Source: Paenibacillus oralis
Lineage (GTDB): Bacteria > Bacillota > Bacilli > Paenibacillales > Paenibacillaceae
Assembly (NCBI RefSeq): GCF_003863965.1
Contig: NZ_RRCN01000001.1
Coordinates: forward strand, 855,042 to 919,041
Direction of reading: 5' to 3'
Length of the DNA: 64,000 nt
Shown in pieces: positions 20,947 to 28,072 of this stretch. The notes beneath the pieces are model-generated. The model had not been told where the DNA came from. It worked only from the letters and a program-made list of their open reading frames with translations, and did not search any database. The number at the start of each line of letters is the position of its first letter. Positions within the stretch are counted from its first letter, which is position 1. The position numbers and the translations under genes are program-made.

Positions 20947-22500
20947 ATGCTTAAAAGCTTGTTCAGCAAATTCCAGGTCTTCGGCAAAGCGATCATGCTG
21001 CCGATCGCCGTACTCCCTGCCGCCGGGCTGCTGCTGGGGATCGGGGGAGCCTTCACCAACCCCAACACGCTAGGCAACTATCCGTTTCTTGACCAGCCGT
21101 GGCTGCAGGCTATCTTCACCATTATGAGCTTTGCGGGGCAAATTATTTTCAGCAACCTGCCGATTATTTTCGCCATCGGGATCGCCGTCGGACTGGCGAA
21201 GTCGGACAAAGGCGTAGCCGGGCTCGCCGCGTTGCTGGCTTATCTGGTGATGAATGCGTCGATTAACGCGCTTCTGGTCGTTACCGGGAAGCTGGCCAAA
21301 GAAAAGCTGGCCGACGTAGGCCAAGGGATGATTCTGGGGATTCAAACGCTGCAAACGGGCGTATTCGGCGGCGTCATCGTTGGCCTCTTGACCTACTATC
21401 TGCATAAAAAGTTCGGCAAAGTCAAACTGCCGCAATGGCTTGGTTTTTTCAGCGGCTCCCGCTTTATTCCGATCATTTGTTCCTTCTCGGCCGTACTGCT
21501 GGGGATGGTCATGTTTGTCGTCTGGCCGCCGGTGCAATCCGGGATTGCCAGCTTGGGCGGCATCGTCGACCGCACGGGTTATTTCGGCTCCTTTATGTTC
21601 GGATTCATTGTAAAATTGCTGGGACCGCTCGGACTTCACCATATTTTCTATCTCCCGTTCTGGCAAACGGCGCTCGGCGGAAGCATGGTCGTCAACGGGG
21701 TTGAGGTGCAGGGAGCGCAAAATATATTTTTCGCCCAGCTTGCGGACCATAATACCCAACAGTACTTTGTCGGCGTCTCCCGCTTCATGAGCGGAAAATA
21801 TTTCCCGATGATGTTCGGTCTGCTTGGAGCCGCACTGGCCATGTATCATACCGCCAAGCCGGAAAACAAGAAAAAAGTGCTTGGCCTCCTGCTTACCGGG
21901 GCGATCACTTCCTTCCTGACGGGGATCACCGAGCCGCTGGAATTCGCCTTTTTGTTCGTGGCGCCCTTGCTTTTTGTGATTCACGCCGCGCTATGGGGAG
22001 TCGCCTATATGCTGGCTCACATCCTTAACATCACGGTCGGCATGACGTTCTCCGCCGGGCTGATCGACTTTACGCTGTTCGGCATCCTGCAGGGCAACGA
22101 CAAAACGAACTGGATTCTTGTGCCGCTTGTGGGAATTGGCTTTTTTATCGTTTATTATTTCACGTTCCGTATTTTGATCACGAAGCTCAACCTGAAAACC
22201 CCAGGCAGAGAAGATGAAGACATTTCCGGCAGTGAATCTGCCGCAGCCGGTTCGTCCGGAAATGCCGATCAACAGACAGTAGCGATCCTGTCGGCGCTGG
22301 GGGGCAAAGCCAATATTGAAGATTTGGACTGCTGCGCAACACGGCTTCGCGTTACGGTCCGGGATGAAAGCCAAGTATCCAAGGAAGAGCTGCAAAAGAC
22401 CGGTTCCAAAGGCGTCATTGTAAAAGGCAAAGGGGTGCAAATTATTTACGGCCCGCATGTCGCCCTGATTAAAACGGAGCTGGAAGAAATGCTCCAATGA
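20947..22500 (+). CDS. PTS permease IICB, glucose/N-acetylglucosamine class
   Basis: A 517-residue membrane permease. Residues 1 to about 425 form the IIC channel with about ten membrane segments (IMLPIAVLPAAGLLLGIGGA; LGLHHIFYLPFW; GITEPLEFAFLFVAPLLF). After a Gly/Ser-rich linker, the IIB domain carries the phospho-Cys in DLDCCATRLRVTV. There is no IIA domain, which matches the separate IIA gene. The ATG (MLKSLFSK) has GAGGGG upstream. Proteins of this class phosphorylate hexoses or hexosamines, usually at O6. It starts a RAT-controlled operon with the sulfatase 19 bases downstream, so the natural substrate is probably a sulfated sugar with a free C6 hydroxyl. Confidence 0.93.
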   Translation: MLKSLFSKFQVFGKAIMLPIAVLPAAGLLLGIGGAFTNPNTLGNYPFLDQPWLQAIFTIMSFAGQIIFSNLPIIFAIGIAVGLAKSDKGVAGLAALLAYLVMNASINALLVVTGKLAKEKLADVGQGMILGIQTLQTGVFGGVIVGLLTYYLHKKFGKVKLPQWLGFFSGSRFIPIICSFSAVLLGMVMFVVWPPVQSGIASLGGIVDRTGYFGSFMFGFIVKLLGPLGLHHIFYLPFWQTALGGSMVVNGVEVQGAQNIFFAQLADHNTQQYFVGVSRFMSGKYFPMMFGLLGAALAMYHTAKPENKKKVLGLLLTGAITSFLTGITEPLEFAFLFVAPLLFVIHAALWGVAYMLAHILNITVGMTFSAGLIDFTLFGILQGNDKTNWILVPLVGIGFFIVYYFTFRILITKLNLKTPGREDEDISGSESAAAGSSGNADQQTVAILSALGGKANIEDLDCCATRLRVTVRDESQVSKEELQKTGSKGVIVKGKGVQIIYGPHVALIKTELEEMLQ

Positions 22501-22519
22501 TAAAGGAGATGTCACCGCA

Positions 22520-23872
22520 ATGAATCAACCGAACATTATCTTCATGATCTCTCACGACACGGGACGATACCTTAGCTGCTACGGCCATCAAGTGCCGACC
22601 CCGGAGCTTGACGAGTTGGCCGAAAAGGGGATCCGCTTCGACCAGTATTACTGTCCGGCTCCCCAATGCAGCCCCAGCCGGGGCAGCATCCTAACCGGCA
22701 AATATCCGCACAATAATGGTCTGATCGGGCTGGCCCACTTAAATTTTCATATCCACGAGGACGAGTCTACTTTGCCGATGGAATTGAAAAAAGCCGGTTA
22801 TGAAACCGCGCTGATCGGCTTCAGCCACGAAACGATCGGCGAAACCGAAAAGGGCATATACAGTTCAACCCACAAGCTGGGGTATGACAGATATATGGGA
22901 GTCGAAGGCTCCAGAGCCCCAGGCGTAGCGGATGCGGCGATCGAATATTTACGGGAAAAGGCCGCGGCGGTCGAGGAAGGCCGCCCGTTCTTCGCCAATA
23001 TCGGCTTTTGGGAGACGCACCGCTCTTTTGACGAATACGATAACATCAAAGACGACGCAGACAACGTGCAGGTGCCTGCTTATTTGCCGGACACCGAAAA
23101 TATCCGTCGCGATTTTGCCCAATTTCATGGGTCCGTCAAAGTGCTTGACGAAGCCGTAGGCCGGATCAAGGCCGCGCTGAAAGAGACGGGGCTGTTAGAG
23201 AATACGCTGATTATTTACACCACGGATCATGGCATCGCTTTTCCGCGTGCGAAAGGAACGATGAAGGACGCCGGACTGGAGACGGCCCTGATCATGTACG
23301 GGCCCAAGTGGATTCAAGGAAACGGACGGGTCATCGCTGAGCTTCTATGCAATATCGACATGCTGCCGACGCTGCTTGAGCTGGCGGGAGCGCCGATTCC
23401 CGAAAATATCGACGGCATCAGCTTCACCCCCTTGCTGCGAGGCGATGATGCGCCGACCCGGGAGGAATTTTTCTGCGAGCTGACCTGGCATGACAAGTAC
23501 CACCCGATGCGCGGCATCCGTACGGCCCGATTCAAATACGTCAAGAATTTTATAGACGGTCCGAAAATTTACATGCCCGTAGATATTCATCGCAGTATTT
23601 CCGGTCCGGACGTGCGGGAGCAGTTTTATGTCGCCAACGAACCGGAGGAGCTTTACGACCTGGAGAAGGACCCGCTGGAATATACGAATCTGATCCACGA
23701 TCCCGGCTACGCGGAGGTGGCCGAAGAACTGCGCCGCAAAGTGGCGAATTGGATGTCGTCCACGGACGATCCGATTTTAAAAGGTCCGGTAGCCGGAACC
23801 GAATCGGCCAAATGGGCCGAGGAAGCCCTCCACGGCAGAGTTTACGTACCTCGGAATGGCGGAAACAAATAA
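22520..23872 (+). CDS. Cytoplasmic Cys-type sulfatase, N-sulfoglucosamine sulfohydrolase-like
   Basis: A 450-residue type I sulfatase that hydrolyses a sulfate ester or sulfamate. The motif CSPSRGSILTG holds the Cys that FGE turns into formylglycine. TDHGIAFPRAKGTM supplies metal and active-site residues. The order of motifs (CSPSR-x-S-LTG, later IAFPRAKG) resembles human SGSH-type N-sulfatases more than arylsulfatases; I infer this from memory. The usual N-terminal Asp-Asp metal pair reads His-Asp (MISHDTGRYLSCYG). No signal peptide is present, so the enzyme works inside the cell on what the PTS imports, probably a sugar phosphate. It is the last gene of the RAT-controlled operon. Confidence 0.9.
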   Translation: MNQPNIIFMISHDTGRYLSCYGHQVPTPELDELAEKGIRFDQYYCPAPQCSPSRGSILTGKYPHNNGLIGLAHLNFHIHEDESTLPMELKKAGYETALIGFSHETIGETEKGIYSSTHKLGYDRYMGVEGSRAPGVADAAIEYLREKAAAVEEGRPFFANIGFWETHRSFDEYDNIKDDADNVQVPAYLPDTENIRRDFAQFHGSVKVLDEAVGRIKAALKETGLLENTLIIYTTDHGIAFPRAKGTMKDAGLETALIMYGPKWIQGNGRVIAELLCNIDMLPTLLELAGAPIPENIDGISFTPLLRGDDAPTREEFFCELTWHDKYHPMRGIRTARFKYVKNFIDGPKIYMPVDIHRSISGPDVREQFYVANEPEELYDLEKDPLEYTNLIHDPGYAEVAEELRRKVANWMSSTDDPILKGPVAGTESAKWAEEALHGRVYVPRNGGNK

Positions 23873-23883
23873 TATGGATGCAA

Positions 23884-23924
23884 ACAAGGAGTGCTCGGGA
23901 ATTAACCCGCCCACTCCTTGTTTA
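23884..23924 (+). terminator. Intrinsic terminator after the sulfatase gene
   Basis: AAACAAGGAGTG and CACTCCTTGTTT form a perfect 12-base stem. The T tail is short. Confidence 0.7.
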
Positions 23925-23958
23925 GGTTCTGCGCGGTGGCCTCGATCAGCCCCGTTTG

Positions 23959-24495
23959 TCACACGCTTAACTCTTTTTTTAGTAAAGAGTAGTGGTATTG
24001 ATCGCAAACTGTACCGTCACTAAACCAGTAATGCTCCCTATATGCGCCCTCGAATTTGAAGTTGAAACGCTCCAATAGCTTGATCGAAGGTTTATTGTAA
24101 GCTGCAGTTGTGGCATAGATTTTATTCAAATTTAAATATTGATCATGGAACACTTCTTTCAAGAATAGATGAACCAAGCGGCGTCCCACTCCCTTGCCCC
24201 TATGCAAAGTCGGAACATAGTAACCAAATTCCGCACTGCGATTCCTCGGATTATAATCAAAAAGGCTTATTTTGCCGACAACCTCATTTTCCTCAACATC
24301 AATCATAATGTAATGGAGTTTTCCGTGGTTTAGTCCGGAAGTCACCTTCTCTCTATATGCCTCGTAACTATCCATTTCTCTGATCGGACGGCAAGTATGG
24401 TACTCTTTTTCAGTCTCGTCGGCAGCCCACTGAAAAATCACAGGCAGATAGGTAGGCGCGTTGGCCTCGGTTAACTTTAATAGTTTAAACGTCAT
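23959..24495 (-). CDS. GNAT-family N-acetyltransferase
   Basis: A 178-residue acetyltransferase with the acetyl-CoA loop LHRGKGVGRRLVHLFL at about 98-113 and the later motif AAYNKPSIKLLERFNFKFEG. The full-length alignment with the family (RimJ/RimL-like layout) is good. The acceptor is unknown; it may be a protein N-terminus, an antibiotic or a small amine. It is a single gene that converges on the sulfatase operon. The adjacent 360-base gap (24496-24855) holds only a small palindrome near 24765. Confidence 0.88.
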   Translation of the reverse strand: MTFKLLKLTEANAPTYLPVIFQWAADETEKEYHTCRPIREMDSYEAYREKVTSGLNHGKLHYIMIDVEENEVVGKISLFDYNPRNRSAEFGYYVPTLHRGKGVGRRLVHLFLKEVFHDQYLNLNKIYATTAAYNKPSIKLLERFNFKFEGAYREHYWFSDGTVCDQYHYSLLKKELSV

Positions 24496-24764
24496 TTTCT
24501 AGCACGTCCTTGTTCTCCCCTTGAAATTGAAGCATGTCGCCCTTGAAGTCCTTTTTTGTTCCTCATTCGGATGACCAGGCATTTGTTTTTCAACAACCCC
24601 ACGCCAGCCCCGGTTCACATGTTTTCCTTAGTAGGTATTAGACATTTGATTCCGAAATCCTCTAGTGCCAAGCTGTACGGTTCATTGGAGTTCAATTTTT
24701 GCGGATTCCCCATCCCTGTTGCCTGAACATGGAAATAACGTTAAACTATATTTGAATAGGTCGT

Positions 24765-24820
24765 GAAGCACGCGCCGTTTCGATGTATCTGCCCTGTCCC
24801 GGGTTGATGTATCGAGGCGG
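24765..24820. repeat. Palindromic segment, copy b
   Basis: CGCCGTTTCGATGTATC is mirrored by GATGTATCGAGGCGG around CTGCCCTGTCCCGGGTT. A similar palindrome (CGCCGTTCCGAT ... ATCGAATCGGCG around CCTGTTCCTGGGTT) lies at 17861-17913. Confidence 0.45.
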
Positions 24821-24855
24821 TGTTTTTACTAGTTGATAAGGGAGTTGAAATTTGG

Positions 24856-25499
24856 ATGCGGTTTGAGCAAGCTTTTGAGGAATGGATGCGGCTTAATATT
24901 GCCGAAGAGAAAAATCATAGACGGATCGAAATACTTGAGCATGGTTTGGGGCACGGAACAATGGAATTTTTACGTCGGGTCTGGTTTCCTGCGGTGGGGA
25001 ATTTCGATCATCTGTATCCGGAATCGGAGGTGCGGGATTTCAATAACGGCTATCGTTATTTGGATCTGGCGTATATGCCGGACACGGCAAAAGGAGGCAT
25101 TGAAATTCAAGGATACGGCCCCCATGCAAGGGATCTCGACGTAAGACGCTTTAAAGACTTATGCTGGCGCCACAGTCTGTTGGCACTTGATGGCTGGACT
25201 TTTTTGCCGATTGCGTACTTGTCGATTATGGACGAACCCAAACAATGCCAACAGTTAGTGCTCTCGTTTATCGAAAATTTGTTGCTGTCGATGTACAATC
25301 GGAGCTAAATTGGTTGGAGGCGGAATCGGTTCGGTTCGCACGCCGTATGTTGCGGCCCTTTACGCCCAACGAGTTGTCGGAACATCTCCAAATATCGGTT
25401 CGTCAAACCAGACGCATTTTGTTGGAACTGGTCGATAAGCAAATTTTGTTTGTAGCCGGTGGAAATGTCCGCTATCGTACGTATCAACTTAAGTGGTGA
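24856..25499 (+). pseudogene. Nuclease-fold (DUF559-like) protein with C-terminal winged helix, frameshifted
   Basis: The first frame (24856-25308) encodes the nuclease-like part. YRYLDLAYMPDT...GIEIQGYGPH and LALDGWTFLPI align with the intact paralogue at 34923-35588. The second frame (about 25281-25499, at -1) encodes the winged-helix C-terminus (FTPNELSEHLQISVRQTRRILLEL). A -1 shift joins them into a 214-residue protein, close to the paralogue's 221. The shift zone holds A AAT TTG in the zero frame at 25275-25281, a slippery heptamer of the X XXY YYZ type. This may be programmed frameshifting, or simply a one-base mutation or sequencing error. In the Glu-x-Asp position of the paralogue this copy reads EIQ, so a metal ligand may be lost. 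Confidence 0.65.
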
Positions 25500-25517
25500 A
25501 CTAGTCTCACAAATCCC

Positions 25518-25803
25518 GCAAGGCTAGTGATACAAGCAACGTGAGAGTACCGTAGGAATGGGCGTAAGACCAATGATGCGAGCAATTTTAGAATGCCGTA
25601 GGGGTGGTCGTAAGACTAGTGATGTGGGCAACTTGAGAATACCGCAGGAGTGGACGTAAGGCTAGTCATGCGACAATTTGAGAATACTGTAGGAGTGGAC
25701 GTAAGGCTAGTGATGCGACATTTTGAGAAACCGTAGGAGTGGGCGTAAGGCTAGTGATGCGAACAACTTAAGAGTACCGTAACGGTGGACATAAGACTAG
25801 CGT
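25518..25803. repeat. Tandem repeat, about 45-46 bp, six copies
   Basis: Units begin with TAAGGCTAGTGATGCGA and end in ACCGTAGGAGTGGACG, starting near 25520, 25566, 25611, 25657, 25702 and 25745, with a partial unit at 25792. All frames contain stops, so it is not coding. It directly follows the frameshifted nuclease-fold gene. Confidence 0.8.
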
Positions 25804-25821
25804 GGGACTGCAAGTAGGTGT

Positions 25822-25908
25822 GATGATTAGTGTGTTAATTAGTGTGTTAATTAGTGTGTTAATTAGTGTGTTGATGAGTACGTTGATGAGTGTGTTGATA
25901 AGTTGTTG
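25822..25908. repeat. Tandem repeat, 12 bp, about seven copies
   Basis: TTAATTAGTGTG repeats in register, then drifts to TTGATGAGTACG, TTGATGAGTGTG and TTGATAAGTTG. It continues the 45-bp array. Confidence 0.8.
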
Positions 25909-26003
25909 ACTAGTGCGAAACCTATGTACTCCTAGCATTCAACTAGCGTACAGTTAAGCATGTGGTAGACGTGAGGCAAAGTGTGCCTTTAACGGACGTC
26001 TCC

Positions 26004-26186
26004 TAACGGACTGGAAAGACCTTATTTGTAATTTCCCGCGTCATTTCCCAGTCTAAAGGACTGGAGAGACCTTATTGACCAACAAACGCGGAATTTAGCA
26101 TCAGTTTGAGTGGAATAAGTGCATCTCAGTCCGTTAGGGCAAAAAAACAGGTGATTTCAGTCAAATAAGGGCTGCTGTGTCCGTTA
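26004..26186. repeat. Four-site mirrored intergenic array, TAACGGAC family (C1)
   Basis: TAACGGACTGGAAAGACCTT at 26004 and a close variant at 26054 are direct. Two inverted copies (AATAAG...GTCCGTTAGG) end at 26136 and 26186. Spacings are 50, 82 and 50 and the total is 183, identical to the array at 59033-59215. Confidence 0.85.
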
Positions 26187-26202
26187 GGGCAGACGATCCA
26201 AA

Positions 26203-26239
26203 AATAACCGCCTGGATGACGGTCATCCAGGCGGTTATT
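26203..26239 (-). terminator. Intrinsic terminator downstream of minJ
   Basis: A perfect 18-base stem (AATAACCGCCTGGATGAC and its complement) with a one-base gap, followed on the minus strand by TTTTT. It lies 260 bases past the minJ stop, beyond the duplicated GC-rich segment. Confidence 0.75.
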
Positions 26240-26372
26240 CTGCAATACAACGCTCGCAGAGAAAAGCACGCATTCGCGGAAAAGCCCGTGGACGCTGGTT
26301 GTCTGCCACTTTGGCTGTGCTCCGCGACCGCAACATATACAGCGCGGGAGTGCGCGTCGCGGTGGCGGCATC

Positions 26373-26690
26373 GCCCGCGAAGCCGGCGCAGCCGCCCCAG
26401 GGCCGGGCCCGCCCGCTTCCCCCGGGCCCGCTCCCCCCGCGGTGGCGGCGCTCCCGCCCCCGCCGCCGCTCACACGAGCGCCCCGCACCGCGCGGGCGCT
26501 ACACCTCGGCGGGCGGGCCGTCCGCCGCCGAGCCGCCCTGCCGCTGCGCCGCCCGCGAAGCCGGCGCAGCGGCCCCAGGGCCGGGCCCGCCCGCTTCCGC
26601 CGGGCCCGCTCCCCCCGCGGCGGCGGCGCTCCCGCCACCGCCGCCGCTCGCACGAGCGCCCCGCACCGCACGGGCGCTCCGCCGCGGGCG
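26373..26690. repeat. GC-rich tandem duplication, 178 bp period
   Basis: The segment starting GCCCGCGAAGCCGGCGCAG at 26373 recurs at 26551, and both copies continue through matching Gly/Pro/Ala-coding GC-rich sequence. The composition is far above the rest of the window. The second copy encodes the end of the minJ frame. The first lies past its stop. Because 178 is not a multiple of three, the copies are read in different frames. Confidence 0.8.
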
Positions 26691-27923
26691 CACAAGCTGC
26701 AGCAGCGATAGCGGCTGCAGCCGCACCGCCGCCGGCGCCAGCTCGTCCGGCGCCAAAATCGCGCCGAGCTGGTGATGATCGCCGGCGTAAATCGCCCGCT
26801 GGAGGAATTTGCTCTCGCCCGCGAGATTCCGCACCTCCAGCTTGCAATAAGCCGGGTTGATCCGCAGCGCCGCGTGCAGATCTTCCTTGGTCGGCACCGG
26901 CGTACCGTTTACTTTGACGATCGTTTCGCCGGCCCGGATGCCAAGCTCGTCCGCCGGGCTCCCCGGCAGCACCGCGAGCACCCTCACCCCGCCCTGCGGG
27001 TTCACGAACAGCGGGCTGCGCTGCTGCTCCTCATAGCGGCTGTACCAGACGAGCCCTTCGTGCAGCAGAAACGCCGCCAGCGCCGCCAGCAGCATCAGCG
27101 GGCTCCACCACGCGGCGGCCAGCGCCAGCACCAGCACCACCGCGCCGTACGCCAGCAGGCGCCCGGACGACACGCGGGCCTTGTCCTTCGGCAGCAGGCC
27201 CATCGTCATTTCCGAGAAACCGATGATAATCGGAAGTCCGATCATCCCAAAACCGCCCTGCCAGGCGTCACCGCCAAAAAACGGCGTCCACGGCAGCACA
27301 TTTCCCGTCGTCTCCATCGGGACCAGCAAAAACAGCGGCACCGCCCACAGGCTTTGCATTTGGTAACCGCCGACCAGCTTGCCCCGCTTGCCTTCATAAA
27401 ACAGCGGACCGGCAAACGAAGCCCCCTGCCAGCGGACAAGCAGCCCTTCCGCAATATGCAGCAGCCCGACCAGGCACAACAGCGCCGGAATATTCAGTTC
27501 CCTCACGATACGCACGATTTCGGCGGCCCATCCCGTCCCGGCAAAGCCCGGAAACAGGTTCAGGCCAAACTGCACGATCCCCAGCAGCCCCACCGAGTAG
27601 GCAAGGCATAAATACCGGACACGCAGCAGCAGCAGCACGATCGTAACGGCCCAGATGCAGACGATGCCTTCCAGCGTCAGATCCATTCCGAGGAAGGCAA
27701 ATAGGACGGATACCGCAATGCCCGCCAACAGACCGGCGATAACGGTACGCCACGTTTGAGCGCCCCAGCTATGCAGACGCGCATGAAACAACTTGCGCTC
27801 CAGCAGCACCTGCCGGCGATAAAGCAGCGCGATCATGATGATGGAAATATAGTAAAAAGGCTGCAAAAACAACTGCGCTACCGTTTCCGCCAAACTCCAC
27901 AATCCTTCAAGAATAAGATCCAA
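26499..27923 (-). CDS. minJ: MinJ-like PDZ membrane protein (division-site topology factor)
   Basis: A membrane protein of about 474 residues with six to eight membrane segments in the first 310 residues, then a PDZ domain (about 320-400: VLAVLPGSPADELGIRAGETIVKVNG). B. subtilis MinJ has the same layout, bridges DivIVA and MinCD, and lies in the same order next to ctpB. The preferred start is TTG at 27923 (LDLILEGLWSL), with AAGGAG 12 bases upstream. After about residue 420 the protein ends in a low-complexity Arg/Gly/Ala/Pro tail (ASGGGGGSAAAAGGAG) that has no place in the family and is encoded by the GC-rich tandem duplication. The original C-terminus may have been displaced. Confidence 0.75.
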   Translation of the reverse strand: MDLILEGLWSLAETVAQLFLQPFYYISIIMIALLYRRQVLLERKLFHARLHSWGAQTWRTVIAGLLAGIAVSVLFAFLGMDLTLEGIVCIWAVTIVLLLLRVRYLCLAYSVGLLGIVQFGLNLFPGFAGTGWAAEIVRIVRELNIPALLCLVGLLHIAEGLLVRWQGASFAGPLFYEGKRGKLVGGYQMQSLWAVPLFLLVPMETTGNVLPWTPFFGGDAWQGGFGMIGLPIIIGFSEMTMGLLPKDKARVSSGRLLAYGAVVLVLALAAAWWSPLMLLAALAAFLLHEGLVWYSRYEEQQRSPLFVNPQGGVRVLAVLPGSPADELGIRAGETIVKVNGTPVPTKEDLHAALRINPAYCKLEVRNLAGESKFLQRAIYAGDHHQLGAILAPDELAPAAVRLQPLSLLQLVRPRRSARAVRGARASGGGGGSAAAAGGAGPAEAGGPGPGAAAPASRAAQRQGGSAADGPPAEV

Positions 27924-28028
27924 AGGGTGTTCACGCTCCTTTTCGCAACAAGCGGACAACTTCGGACCGTTTCCCGAAGCGTCTTTTTCTAGGTGTATTT
28001 ATATCTGGCTCAAAATGCAAACAAACAA

Positions 28029-28058
28029 AGAAAAAAGAAGGCTAAGTTTCAGCCTTCC
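28029..28058 (-). terminator. Intrinsic terminator after ctpB
   Basis: GAAGGCTGAAACTTAGCCTTC folds into a 7-8 base stem and is followed on the minus strand by TTTTTTC. Confidence 0.8.
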
Positions 28059-28072
28059 TATGGATTCGACGC

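Noticed and set aside
25500-25910. Possible CRISPR array
   Set aside because: The 45-bp units are contiguous and degenerate, with no unique spacers, and no cas gene is near.
26126-26860. Several overlapping Arg/Ala/Pro-rich frames on both strands in the GC-rich segment
   Set aside because: Very high GC removes stop codons in all frames. The products are low-complexity and follow the 178-bp duplication. Only the frame continuous with the MinJ-like protein is kept.
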